From contig CAKOXK010000002.1 in assembly GCA_934130085.1 (NCBI GenBank), positions 101,473 through 165,472 on the forward strand: a stretch of 64,000 nt of DNA, in the 5' to 3' direction. Of this stretch, positions 44,381-53,937 are shown one piece after another (position 1 is the stretch's first letter; each line of letters starts with the position of its first letter). The notes under the pieces were generated by a model, which was not told the origin of the DNA, made no database searches, and saw only the letters and a program-made list of their open reading frames with translations. Source of the stretch: an uncultured Clostridia bacterium. GTDB taxonomy: Bacteria > Bacillota > Clostridia > TANB77 > CAG-508. The position numbers and the translations under genes were made by a program.

Positions 44381-46582
44381 TTATTTTTTACGCTTAACAT
44401 CATATACACTATCAATCTTTCCAAGTTCCCTCTGTGTTTTGGTCAAATCATTTATATTCTTAACTTCAATTGTCATTTCAATTGTTGCAATCTTTTCTTT
44501 ATTTGCTTTTGCTGAAACTGCAATCAATTTTGCAGATGATGTTGAAATTACATTTATTATATCCCCTAGCAAACCTTCTCTATCATTTGCAAATATTGTA
44601 ATATCTACATTATATGAGGTATCTTTTTCAGTATCCCAATAACACTCTATTATTCTTCCTTCATCTTTTAACAAGTCTTTTACATTTTTGCAGTCTGTTC
44701 TATGTACTGTAACTCCTCTTCCTCTTGTTATATACCCAATTATATCATCGCCTTGAACTGGATTGCAGCATTTTGATAATTTTATTAAGCAATTGTCTAT
44801 TCCTTTAACAATTACTCCTGTTCTTGATGGTCTTCCATCATTCTTTTTCTCTTGTAGTTCCTCAATTTTTTCTTCTACAACATTTTGCGTTTCTTTGTTG
44901 TATTTTCTGTATTCTTCTAATATTCTTGTTATTACTTTACCTGCTCCTATTGAGCCAAAGCCAACCGCTGCAAACATATCATCAGATGTTTTGAAACTAT
45001 ATTTTTGAAATGCTGGTGCATAGTATTTTTCATTGAATAATTCATCATATTGCATTCCAATTCTTTTTATTTCTTTATCAATTAGGTTTTTTCCTTTTTC
45101 AATATTCTCTTGTCTTTCTGTTTTCTTAAACCATTGTTGAATTTTAGTTTTAGCTTGTGTGCTTTTTACAAATTTAAGCCAATCTCTACTTGGTCCTTTG
45201 CTATTATCACTTGTTAATATTTCAACTATATCACCATTATTTAATTTTGTAATTATAGGCATCATTTTGCTATTGATTTTTGCCCCTATCATTTTGTTTC
45301 CAATTTCAGCATGAATCATATAAGCAAAATCTATTGGTGTACTTCCTTTTGGTAATGTTTTTATTTCACCTTTTGGTGTAAATACATAAACTTCATCCTC
45401 AAAAAGCTCTGTTCTTAATGTTGCTAAGAACTCTTGTGGATCTTCAATATCTTTTTGCCACTCCAGGCTTTCTCTAAGCCAAGATAACTTGTCTTCTGTA
45501 ACTACTACATTTTCCTTTTTTCCTCTTAAAAAACTTTGCTCCTTGTAAGCCCAATGTGCAGCAATACCATATTCGGCAATTCTGTGCATGTTATATGTAC
45601 GAATTTGAACCTCAAATGGAGTTCCATTTTGTCCAATTAATGTGGTATGTAAAGATTGATACATATTAGGCTTTGGAACAGCTATATAATCTTTAAATCT
45701 ACCAGGCATTGGAGTAAAAAGTTCATGCACAATACCAAGAGCTGCATAGCAATCTTTAACTGAATTTACTAGTATTCTAAGAGCAAATAAATCATAAATC
45801 TGATCTAGTGTTTTATTATCTCTTTGCATCTTTCTATAAATAGAATATAAATGCTTAGCCCTGCCTGTAACCTCCGCTACAATATGATTCTTTTTTAGTT
45901 GAGCTCTGATCTCATCCATAATCTCATCAATAAATTTAAGTCTCTGATCTCTCTTCTTATTAATTCCCTCAACAATTTCTCTATAATCTTCAGGATATAA
46001 ATATTTAAAAGATAAATCCTCAAGCTCCCATTTTAAAGAATACACTCCAAGTCTATTAGCAAGAGGAGCATAAAGCTCCAATGTTTCTTTAGCATTAGCA
46101 ATCTGTCTATCTCTTGATAAATACCTCAAAGTTCTCATATTATGAAGTCTATCAGCTAATTTTATAAGAATAACACGAATATCTTTGCCCATAGCAAGAA
46201 ACATTTTTCTATAATTCTCAACTTGTTGCTCCTCAGCACTTACATAGTTAATCTTGCCAAGTTTAGTTACACCATTAACCATCTCGGCAATCTCTCTTGA
46301 AAACTCATTTGCAATGTCATCAATTGTAACATCAGTATCCTCTGCTAAATCATGCATTAAAGCAGCACAAATAGTTGCATCATCAAGCCCTAATGTTGAT
46401 AAAATATATGCAACTTGAATAGGGTGAATTATATAAGGCTCTCCAGATTTTCTCTTCTGATCACCATGATGAGCGCAGGCATAATTATATGCTTTCTTAA
46501 TGAGCTTTAAATCAGCCTTTTTATTATGTTTCTTAACCTCTTGCAAAACATCTTCAATTGTAACATCTTTAACCTCTGACAT
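44381..46582 (-). CDS. rel: Bifunctional (p)ppGpp synthetase/hydrolase Rel
   Basis: Order: HD hydrolase domain (AHHGDQKRKSGEPYIIHPIQ, LMHDLAEDTDVT), synthetase domain (RILVNSVKDCYAALGIVH, GRFKDYIAVPKPNMYQSLHT), TGS domain (VYVFTPKGEIKTLPKGSTPI), helical/zinc-finger region (CCNPVQGDDIIGYI) and C-terminal ACT domain. The 733-residue length matches Rel enzymes of Firmicutes, which set alarmone levels in the stringent response. Both catalytic domains look intact. Confidence 0.97.
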   Translation of the reverse strand: MSEVKDVTIEDVLQEVKKHNKKADLKLIKKAYNYACAHHGDQKRKSGEPYIIHPIQVAYILSTLGLDDATICAALMHDLAEDTDVTIDDIANEFSREIAEMVNGVTKLGKINYVSAEEQQVENYRKMFLAMGKDIRVILIKLADRLHNMRTLRYLSRDRQIANAKETLELYAPLANRLGVYSLKWELEDLSFKYLYPEDYREIVEGINKKRDQRLKFIDEIMDEIRAQLKKNHIVAEVTGRAKHLYSIYRKMQRDNKTLDQIYDLFALRILVNSVKDCYAALGIVHELFTPMPGRFKDYIAVPKPNMYQSLHTTLIGQNGTPFEVQIRTYNMHRIAEYGIAAHWAYKEQSFLRGKKENVVVTEDKLSWLRESLEWQKDIEDPQEFLATLRTELFEDEVYVFTPKGEIKTLPKGSTPIDFAYMIHAEIGNKMIGAKINSKMMPIITKLNNGDIVEILTSDNSKGPSRDWLKFVKSTQAKTKIQQWFKKTERQENIEKGKNLIDKEIKRIGMQYDELFNEKYYAPAFQKYSFKTSDDMFAAVGFGSIGAGKVITRILEEYRKYNKETQNVVEEKIEELQEKKNDGRPSRTGVIVKGIDNCLIKLSKCCNPVQGDDIIGYITRGRGVTVHRTDCKNVKDLLKDEGRIIECYWDTEKDTSYNVDITIFANDREGLLGDIINVISTSSAKLIAVSAKANKEKIATIEMTIEVKNINDLTKTQRELGKIDSVYDVKRKK

Positions 46583-46613
46583 AACAAATCCTTTCTATAT
46601 CCTTTCTATATAT

Positions 46614-46746
46614 ATTAAATATTATATTGTTTGAGAAATCCGCGCAGCGATCAAGCGTAGCGCGAATGGTGCAATCTTCCGAAAGTTAGTATTGACTAAC
46701 GAAGATTGCAGCGAGCAAGGATTCGAAAAACAATATAATATTTAAT
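46614..46746 (+). repeat. Dispersed ~130-bp structured repeat, copy d
   Basis: Edges AATATTATATTGTTTGAG and AAACAATATAATATTTAAT, inner CGCGCAGCGATCAAGCG then TAGCGCGAATGG, and the hairpin GCAATCTTCCG...CGAAGATTGC. Opposite orientation to copies a-c, nearly identical to copy f. Confidence 0.87.
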
Positions 46747-46751
46747 ATTAA

Positions 46752-46814
46752 TTAATTCATATTGTTTCGGAAAGCCGCGTAGCTTACATGCGAAGTGCGA
46801 ATGGTGCAATCTTC
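46752..46814 (+). repeat. Truncated copy of the structured repeat (e)
   Basis: The left half of the family (CATATTGTTTCGGAAAGCCG to GAATGGTGCAATCTTC) lies 6 bases after copy d in tandem and stops at the recJ stop codon. It has diverged more than the others and lacks the right half. Confidence 0.75.
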
Positions 46815-48520
46815 TAATCCTCCACCGCTTTTCTCATATCCTTCAAACTTATCTGTACTTTTTCTGTATTGTTAAACTTATTTATTTCTATATTTCCAAC
46901 CACATCTACTCTATCCCCAATTTGGTAACATTTTGAGTATTCTCCCATGTTAAATCCTATTGCATCAAGGTTTATATTATCATCTTGCAAATTAAGTTTT
47001 ATATGTTTTCCTTCTGACAATGCCCTTATTGATGTGATTTTCAAATTTTTATATATAATATTTATTTTTTTGTTGCCTTCTCCATAAGGTTCTAATATTT
47101 CTAGTTCCTTAATTGAATCTATTCTTATATCATTTTTATCAATTTCTTTATCAATTTCAATTTCTTTTTGTAGCATTTGGCTCGTTATGTGTTCTTCAGC
47201 ATATTGTTCGAATTTTTGTTTGAATTCTTCAAATTTTGATGTTTCTAAACTTAAGCCTATTGCCATACTATGTCCACCTGCATTTTCAAGCAAATCATTT
47301 AATTTTAAAAGTGCTTCATGTAAATCAAAACCTTTGATGCTTCTGCCTGAACCTCTTGAGTCTTTTCCCTCAAAACATACTAGTATACTTGGTTTGTAGT
47401 ATTTTTCTGTGATTTTTGATGAAACTATTCCTATTATTCCATGATGCCATTTTTCTTTGCCTAGCACTATGCAAGGCTTGTCATTTTCATGGTTTAATGC
47501 TATTTCTTCTTCCGCCTCATTGAAAATTCTTTTTTCAATTGCTTGACGTTCTTTATTGTAGTCATCAAGTTTTTTTGCTAGCTTACGTGCTTTGATTATA
47601 TCATTTGTTAAAAACAAATTAAGTGCATCTTCTTGGTGTCCCATTCTTCCGCATGCGTTGATTCTTGGTGATATTCCGAATGATATTGTTTCAGCATCTA
47701 TTTTTTTAAATCCTGCTAATCTTAGAAGTTCTCTTAATCCGATGTTTTTGGTTTGGTTTACTAATAGTAAGCCAAGCTTTGCAATTGTTCTATTTTCATC
47801 AACTAATGGAACTATATCCGAAATTGTTCCTATGCAAGCTATATCAATGTATTTTAAGTATTCGTTTTCATTAATATTTAATCTTTTTGCTAGTGCTTGT
47901 GTTAATTTAAATGCCACTCCGCATCCAGCCAATTCTCTAAATTCATATTGACTATCACTTCTCTTGCAATCAACAACTGCAATTGCTTGTGGCAATTTTT
48001 CTCCTGGTTCATGGTGGTCTGTTATAATAACATCAATTTTAAGCTCTTTTGCCAGCTCTACCTCCTCAACTGATGTAATTCCACAATCAACTGTAATTAT
48101 TAAATTATACCCTTCACTTGCAATTTTCTTGACCGCTTCTTTGTTTAAGCCATATCCCTCTGATAATCTATTTGGAATATATACAGAAACATCAACCCCT
48201 AAATCTTCAAAGAATCTCTTTAAAATTGTTGAGCTTGTTATTCCGTCTGCATCATAATCACCATAAACTATGATTTTTTCTTTGTTGTCAATTGCTTTTA
48301 TAATTCTATCAATACATTTTGGCATATCTGGCATTTGAAAAGGATCTCTGAAATCGCTTCTTTTTGGGTTTAAAAATCTTTCGATTTCTTCATCAGATTT
48401 AAAGTTTTTTTTGGCTAATATTTCCGATGCTAAATCATGAAGTCCAAATTTTTCTTTTATATGTTCTTTTTCATTTATTAATTTTTCTTGTTCTTCTTTT
48501 TCTTTCCAGATACTCTTCAT
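46814..48520 (-). CDS. recJ: Single-stranded-DNA-specific exonuclease RecJ
   Basis: A DHH-family 5'-3' exonuclease of ~568 residues with IIVYGDYDADGITSS, ITVDCGITS, IITDHHEPGE (DHH motif) and the DHHA1 part GKEKWHHGIIGIVSSKI, SGRSIKGFDLHEAL, GGHSMAIGLSL. The start at 48520 is set by AAGGAG; an in-frame ATG 14 codons upstream is less likely. The stop codon abuts the truncated repeat copy e, so the last residues may be recent. Confidence 0.96.
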   Translation of the reverse strand: MKSIWKEKEEQEKLINEKEHIKEKFGLHDLASEILAKKNFKSDEEIERFLNPKRSDFRDPFQMPDMPKCIDRIIKAIDNKEKIIVYGDYDADGITSSTILKRFFEDLGVDVSVYIPNRLSEGYGLNKEAVKKIASEGYNLIITVDCGITSVEEVELAKELKIDVIITDHHEPGEKLPQAIAVVDCKRSDSQYEFRELAGCGVAFKLTQALAKRLNINENEYLKYIDIACIGTISDIVPLVDENRTIAKLGLLLVNQTKNIGLRELLRLAGFKKIDAETISFGISPRINACGRMGHQEDALNLFLTNDIIKARKLAKKLDDYNKERQAIEKRIFNEAEEEIALNHENDKPCIVLGKEKWHHGIIGIVSSKITEKYYKPSILVCFEGKDSRGSGRSIKGFDLHEALLKLNDLLENAGGHSMAIGLSLETSKFEEFKQKFEQYAEEHITSQMLQKEIEIDKEIDKNDIRIDSIKELEILEPYGEGNKKINIIYKNLKITSIRALSEGKHIKLNLQDDNINLDAIGFNMGEYSKCYQIGDRVDVVGNIEINKFNNTEKVQISLKDMRKAVED

Positions 48521-48641
48521 AAAACTCCTTACGCTAATACTTTTACTTTGTAAAAAATGCACTTGTCATATTTATAAATGAATACAAAATTCCAACATAG
48601 TTTACATCCTTTTTATAGTATATTTTTCCGATAAAAAATAA

Positions 48642-48690
48642 ATGTATTGCCAGTATTTTATACCTTTTCAGAGTATTTGGCAATACACTT
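48642..48690. terminator. Hairpin between yunB and recJ
   Basis: Arms GTATTGCCAGTA and TATTTGGCAATAC pair around a ~20-base loop. Likely terminator for the yunB side; the poly-T tract is weak. Confidence 0.5.
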
Positions 48691-48809
48691 GTTCAAAAAA
48701 AGTTTCAAGTGAGTTACAAATGATTTTAGTCAATAACTATCTTCTACCTTTTCAATTCACATTAGAGTTTATTACAAAATTATTCATAATGAGCAACATT
48801 TGACTTTAC

Positions 48810-49555
48810 TTAAAATAGATTCAAGGTATCATCTTCTGTTACCCCTTTTAGATTATAGTATGTTTCTGGTATGTCTCCTACTATTACTGATTCTGCTAGA
48901 AGCACTTCTGTTGTGACTTCATCATCTGTATCTTTATATGGGGTAATTACACTCATGTTGCAGTGTATATTTAAATAAATTTTATGTAATGATTGATTTA
49001 TTCCGAACTTCAGTAAGCTCAGATTTTACGCTGGTTTGAACAGCTCCCATTGTTGTAATTTTTACATGTATTTTGGGACCTCTACCTGCTAATATTTTGT
49101 TACCAGTTAAGCTTCCAAGACTTATGCTTACCGTGTCTTTCTCATTATTTTTTAGGTCTTGTTGCATTTTTAGAGCAATTTTTGATGATATGTTATTAAC
49201 AGTTATTACATTTAAATTTAGCATTTTGATGTTTCCATCACTATCTTTTTCAATATTACACAAGTCCTCGTATTTTACACCTTGCATTGCTTCCTTCATT
49301 GCTTCATTTGAGATTCTCTCAGCAAGTGATTTTGCAATTACTCTTGATTGCCTTTCCAACGTTGGATTTATTGAGTTTATAATTGTAATTGCTGTTATAT
49401 ATGCAATTACAATTACTACAAGCATCAGATAAAATATTAGTCTTTTTTTATTTACAATACAACATTTTCTTCCGTATGCCTCTGTTTTGATTTTGAAAGT
49501 TTGGTCTTACTATTTTAATTTTTGGAATTCTAAACCTTGAGTAGATTTTATCCAT
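48810..49555 (-). pseudogene. yunB: Sporulation protein YunB, frameshifted twice
   Basis: Three frames join into one YunB protein. Part 1 from ATG 49555 (behind GGAG) reads MDKIYSRFRIPKIKIVRPNF...RKKMLYCK. Part 2 has the membrane helix and SINPTLERQSRVIAKSLAE to ELTEV. Part 3 gives GINQSLHKIYLNIHCNMSVI, then TPYKDTDDEVTTEVLLAESV and IVGDIPETYYNLKG. Breaks lie near 49454 (TGTAAATAAAAAAAG) and near 49007 (GTTCGG), each explicable by one extra base. YunB is a spore protein of unknown biochemistry. The window shows no other copy, so either sporulation is affected or the sequence has errors. Confidence 0.8.
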
Positions 49556-49594
49556 ACACGCACTCCATTTTAGTTTTAACCATCTAATAATCTT

Positions 49595-51115
49595 TTAACT
49601 AATTATAAATAACTGCATGCCACTTTGTATTTTATCATCTTCCATATTATTTATTTCTTTTATATTGTTTACAGTACTTCTAAAGTTCTTTGCAATATTC
49701 CAAAGTGTATCTCCATCCTTCGTGAAATAAATAACCATATTTGCTCTTTTTTTACTATCTTCTTTGCTTTCTTCAATACTATCAATTAATCTGATATTTG
49801 TTATGTTTGTTGTACTTGCAATAAATACTATGTCTACTTTAAAATCTATCTCCCCTCCAGGAAGAATGTTATAATTTTCATTAATTACATATTGATTTAA
49901 TGATACTCCAGTTTTGGGCGTTACATCTTTTGCGGCCATTTTGTACACAAATGGAATACTAACATTTTTTATTTTCATAGATGTATTTTCCTCATTCGTA
50001 AGCATTATTGCAAATTCAGCATTTCCACTTATTGCAATGCTTCCATCTTCGTTTCTTATACTATTTGTTAATACATTAGATTGAATATCAATTACTCTTT
50101 CATTTGTAATTCCAATATTTTGCTTCTCACTAAAATTAAATGTTGCTCTGTACTCACTCTTGCTTGAGATTGCAGTTATACTCTTCTGCTTAAAAGCAAG
50201 GTTTCTACTAGGACTATACAAATCTTCTATCACATTTATAGTTTTACTTTGATACGCTGTAACTTTTATTCCAATTTCAAAGTTAACTGATATACTATGG
50301 TCTTCGCGGTTTTGTGATGGTTTTAGTACCATATTTCTTATTTCAATCTCACTATGGCAAAAACTATCATCACTTATATCTTTCATATCAACAAATCCCA
50401 TAATAGGAAATGATTTTTTAATTATTCCCACTCTTCCATCTTCAGTTAGATATACTAATTTTAAATTTAAATCTGCCTTAGTTAAGACCTTATTATAACT
50501 TATTTTGTTTTCTGTTGATGAAAATGTGGTTGATACTTTCAAAATTTCTGCTAAATCATCTGAAGGATCAATCGAAACTTTCTCATTTACACTTGTTTTT
50601 GTTTCTGCACTTCCTATTACAGATTTTACGCTTAAACTCTTCTCCATTTTTTGTATATCAGGTAATTTTACATTATTTACATATTCCTCATTACTATTTG
50701 AAAATACCTTAACATTGTAACTTACACTAGCCTTGATACTTATTTTTCTTTCATTTATAATCTTGCAATCTATGCTTTGAAGAGTGACGATTGTTGATTC
50801 CATCATTTCACTTTTAGCACCATCAAGTTGAATTATCTCAGAAAAATCAAGCGTATGATTTATACTCCTTACAGATTTTTTCTTATCTTCTTCACCATAG
50901 TACATAATATAAGCCTGAATAGATCCATCTACTCTAATTTTGCCGTCAGACAACTCTTTTTTGTAAATATTAATTACTCCTGATGTTCCAACAATCTCTA
51001 GAATATCAGGCTTCACATCAGGAACAATACAATCAGAATCCACCGTATCTGTTAAACTCTTTTGTGCAATTATTTGATTTATATTTAAACTGCCTTTTTC
51101 AAGCTCTATTGCCAT
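49595..51115 (-). CDS. SPOCS (DUF3794) and LysM domain protein
   Basis: The protein starts MAIELEKGSLNINQIIAQKS (start fixed by GGGAGG) and has repeated DUF3794/SPOCS modules, with CIVPDVKPDILEIVGTSGVI in the first. It ends in a LysM domain (YFTKDGDTLWNIAKNFRSTV, NNIKEINN). SPOCS-LysM proteins belong to the spore coat or cortex of Clostridia. The size of ~506 residues is typical. It lies between yunB and veg. Confidence 0.92.
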   Translation of the reverse strand: MAIELEKGSLNINQIIAQKSLTDTVDSDCIVPDVKPDILEIVGTSGVINIYKKELSDGKIRVDGSIQAYIMYYGEEDKKKSVRSINHTLDFSEIIQLDGAKSEMMESTIVTLQSIDCKIINERKISIKASVSYNVKVFSNSNEEYVNNVKLPDIQKMEKSLSVKSVIGSAETKTSVNEKVSIDPSDDLAEILKVSTTFSSTENKISYNKVLTKADLNLKLVYLTEDGRVGIIKKSFPIMGFVDMKDISDDSFCHSEIEIRNMVLKPSQNREDHSISVNFEIGIKVTAYQSKTINVIEDLYSPSRNLAFKQKSITAISSKSEYRATFNFSEKQNIGITNERVIDIQSNVLTNSIRNEDGSIAISGNAEFAIMLTNEENTSMKIKNVSIPFVYKMAAKDVTPKTGVSLNQYVINENYNILPGGEIDFKVDIVFIASTTNITNIRLIDSIEESKEDSKKRANMVIYFTKDGDTLWNIAKNFRSTVNNIKEINNMEDDKIQSGMQLFIIS

Positions 51116-51209
51116 ATTAAAAATCCTCCCACTAAGCTTTTTGTTTAATTTTATGATGGAGGGGTTCAATATATTCATGAAATGCAGCAAAATTGATTAG
51201 AAAAAAAAC

Positions 51210-51342
51210 TTTAATATTATATTGTTTAAGAAAGTCGCGCAGCGATCAAGCGAAGCGCGAATGGTGCAATCTTCCGAAAGTTAGTATTGACTAACGAAGA
51301 TTGCAGCGAGCAAGGCTTCGAAAAACAATATAATATTAAAGC
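51210..51342 (+). repeat. Dispersed ~130-bp structured repeat, copy f
   Basis: TTTAATATTATATTGTTTAA and AAACAATATAATATTAAA edges, CGCGCAGCGATCAAGCGAAG then CGCGAATGG, hairpin GCAATCTTCCG/CGAAGATTGC. Nearly identical to copy d, including the GAAAGTTAGTATTGACTAAC loop region. Confidence 0.87.
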
Positions 51343-51509
51343 TTTTTTAAATAATAAAGTTAATTTTCTCTTTTCATATAAAACAAAAGGGCAAGTCATC
51401 TTAAAGAAAACCAAATTTAATACTTTTAGTTTTATTTAGAATGACTTGCTTTTTACGAAAGTTTTTGTATAAAACATTTTTGCATTATAAATATTTATCA
51501 TGTTTAGGT

Positions 51510-51809
51510 TTAAACAGATACCGCTCTTTCTCTTTTAACTTTTTCTGCTGGTGGTACTAGTGGGCTATAACCAGTGCCATCAAAAACATCGACTTCAACA
51601 GTTCTAGTTAAAACATCTTTGTATTGATATGAGACATTTCTTTCGTTCTCTTCATACTTAACCACAAAAATATTGGGATAAGCCTTCTCAATAGTAGCTT
51701 CTTTTTCAAACAACTTACTTCTTCCTAATGATCCTTTTACAATTATCTTTTGTCCGATTTTCTCTTTAATATTTGACTGTAAATTTAAAATATCATCTTG
51801 GTAAATCAT
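51510..51809 (-). CDS. veg: Veg family protein
   Basis: The 99-residue protein has the Veg layout GQKIIVKGSLGRSKLFEKEA, YPNIFVVKYEENERNVSYQY, KDVLTRTVEV, with a Pro/Lys tail. Veg proteins are small Firmicute factors tied to spore outgrowth and biofilm gene expression. It follows the M23 peptidase gene by ~160 bp. Confidence 0.92.
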   Translation of the reverse strand: MIYQDDILNLQSNIKEKIGQKIIVKGSLGRSKLFEKEATIEKAYPNIFVVKYEENERNVSYQYKDVLTRTVEVDVFDGTGYSPLVPPAEKVKRERAVSV

Positions 51810-51966
51810 TTTATTTCACCTGCTTTTCTTAAGATGATTGTATGCTATCATTTTTTTGCTAAAAAGTCAAAGAGAATTATGTCGAGTTGTGTCGTAACAT
51901 GTTAAGTTTTAAAGGTTTAGCGCTTTTATTACAATTGCATTACATTGTGTATTTTTGAAATTTTTA

Positions 51967-53007
51967 TTATTTTATATAAATATTGGGGTTAACGTACTCA
52001 TCATCTTTAAGCATTTCAAAGTGTAAGTGCGCTCCATCTGCTGTTTCAAAAACTCCAGAGTTTCCAATCTTTCCAATTACATCTCCTTGTTTTACTTCTT
52101 GATTTTCTTCAAGACCATCTCTTGTTCCAAGTAAGCACGAGTATACAGTTTTAAAACCATTTTTATGCTCAATTATAATACTTGTACCATAACGTGGATC
52201 ATTTTTAATTGATTTTATCGTGCCTGATTGTGTAGCTCTTACTTCTTGATACATCTCACCTTTTATATCAATTCCTCTATGAGTAATCCACTCTTGCAAA
52301 GTATCTGAATAAACTAGACTATCCATTGAATATGTCCTTATTATCTCTCCATTACAAGGTTTGATAAAGGAGTCGTCAGTTGAAGAACCTTCACCTGCAT
52401 TGTCATTGGAATCTACATTTTTCTCTACCACAACATTTGCTTTCACACTTGCATTTACATTTACATTCGCATTTGCATTTTCGATGTCATCATCTTCTAG
52501 TTCAAAATTTGATAGCTCATTTCCATCGTTATTATTATTCTCTTCGTTGTTTTCTGTAGAAGTTTGTTCAATATTTGTTTTCTCACTATTATCTGATAAG
52601 TTTGTTGAATTTTTGTTACTGTTTTTTCTCGAATTGCTACTTGCTTCATTACTATTTTCTTTAACGGCCTTTGAGCTACTTGTCTGTTTTGTTTCTTTGT
52701 TTAACTCGCTATCACTACTTGTATTATTTTCTTTTGCACCATCAGTTTTATTCGCATTCTTTTTTTCTTTCACCTCATTTATATTTTTACTAATATCTGA
52801 ACTTGCAATTTTAGTAATATTCGTTTCAGAATTTTCAATCCTTGCTAACCTATCAGCTTTTTCTTGTTTCATTGAAAGAAAAATTGCTATTGTAAGAAGC
52901 ACTATCGAAATAAGAAAACCTAACATGCTCAACGCTTTTCTTTTTTGGCTAAAAATTTCGACTTTTTCTTGCTCTTTCTTACTGTCTTTTTTATTTACTT
53001 CACGCAT
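51967..53007 (-). CDS. M23-family peptidase, SpoIIQ-like, with low-complexity stalk
   Basis: Residues 1-30 are charged, then one membrane helix (MLGFLISIVLLTIAIFLSM), a ~160-residue Asn/Ser/Glu/Lys stalk, and a C-terminal LytM domain. The zinc ligands are intact: HRGIDIKG (H and D) and HLHFEM (H-x-H). In Clostridia such proteins include SpoIIQ, which spans from the forespore to meet SpoIIIAH. The sporulation neighbours (yunB, SPOCS-LysM, veg) favour that, but a vegetative cell wall peptidase is possible. The stalk is far longer than in known SpoIIQ. Confidence 0.85.
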   Translation of the reverse strand: MREVNKKDSKKEQEKVEIFSQKRKALSMLGFLISIVLLTIAIFLSMKQEKADRLARIENSETNITKIASSDISKNINEVKEKKNANKTDGAKENNTSSDSELNKETKQTSSSKAVKENSNEASSNSRKNSNKNSTNLSDNSEKTNIEQTSTENNEENNNNDGNELSNFELEDDDIENANANVNVNASVKANVVVEKNVDSNDNAGEGSSTDDSFIKPCNGEIIRTYSMDSLVYSDTLQEWITHRGIDIKGEMYQEVRATQSGTIKSIKNDPRYGTSIIIEHKNGFKTVYSCLLGTRDGLEENQEVKQGDVIGKIGNSGVFETADGAHLHFEMLKDDEYVNPNIYIK

Positions 53008-53166
53008 AGTAAATCCTCCTAAAAATTACTAATAAGATTATTACCAACTTTTAGGAGGTTATACAATTAATTAATTTTATTTCTAGACTTTTCCCTTATT
53101 TTGTATTAAAATAAAGACTATATTTTAAATATAAATTTTTAATAAAATGTAGAAAGTGAATGTATT

Positions 53167-53796
53167 ATGGTTTCTAAAAATAAAGCCTATTTAATTTATC
53201 AAAAATTACATGAAGCATATCCAAATTCAAAATGCAGCCTCGATTTTCAAACTCCGTTTGAGATGCTGGTAGCTGTTTGTTTATCTGCTCAATGCACTGA
53301 TGCACGTGTAAATATCGTGACTAAAGACCTGTTTAAAAAATATCATACACCAAAAGATTTTGCCGAAGCTCCTTTATCTGATATAGAAAAAATGATTCAT
53401 TCTTGTGGTTTTTATAAAAATAAGGCTAAAAATCTTAAAGCTGCTGGAATGAAAATTCAAAAAGATTTTAATGGAGTAGTTCCAAATTCATTTGATGAAT
53501 TACTTTTAATTCCTGGGGTTGGAAGAAAAAGTGCCAATGTTATTATGCTTGAAGCATTTGACAATCCTCAAGGAATTGCTGTTGACACTCATTGTAAACG
53601 TTTAGCTAATAGATTGGGACTTTCACATGAAAGCAATCCATCAAAAATTGAACAAGATTTGTTAAAAGAGTTTCCAAAAAGCAATTGGAAAAATATTAAC
53701 CACTTATTTATAGACCATGGTAGAGCAATTTGTCATTCGAAAAATCCAAATTGCAAAGATTGTGTATTAAAAGATATTTGTGATTATAACCTATAA
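53167..53796 (+). CDS. nth: Endonuclease III
   Basis: A DNA glycosylase/AP lyase for oxidised pyrimidines. Seen: the helix-hairpin-helix LLLIPGVGRKSANVIML with catalytic Lys, the catalytic Asp in GIAVDTHCKRLANRLG, and the four-cysteine iron-sulfur motif CHSKNPNCKDCVLKDIC. The length of 209 is standard. It is intact, while a broken partial copy lies at 56303-56552 beyond pilin-like gene F. Confidence 0.97.
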   Translation: MVSKNKAYLIYQKLHEAYPNSKCSLDFQTPFEMLVAVCLSAQCTDARVNIVTKDLFKKYHTPKDFAEAPLSDIEKMIHSCGFYKNKAKNLKAAGMKIQKDFNGVVPNSFDELLLIPGVGRKSANVIMLEAFDNPQGIAVDTHCKRLANRLGLSHESNPSKIEQDLLKEFPKSNWKNINHLFIDHGRAICHSKNPNCKDCVLKDICDYNL

Positions 53797-53846
53797 ATTT
53801 ATTTTAGATATAATAAAATTCTAAAGCCAATAAAATAATTTCTATT

Positions 53847-53925
53847 TAAAATCAGAGCTTTCTTACTCTTTGTAAGTTTTGCTCTGATTTTTAATTTTTA
53901 TTTACTTTATAAAAAGTTTATTATT
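53847..53925. repeat. Terminator-like hairpin shared with element copy 5
   Basis: The hairpin AAAATCAGAGC...GCTCTGATTTTT and the following TTTATTTACTTTATAAAAAG are almost identical to 56028-56105 inside element copy 5. It serves as terminator for nth (+) and gene F (-) and looks like a remnant of another element copy. Confidence 0.75.
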
Positions 53926-53937
53926 ATATCCTACATA

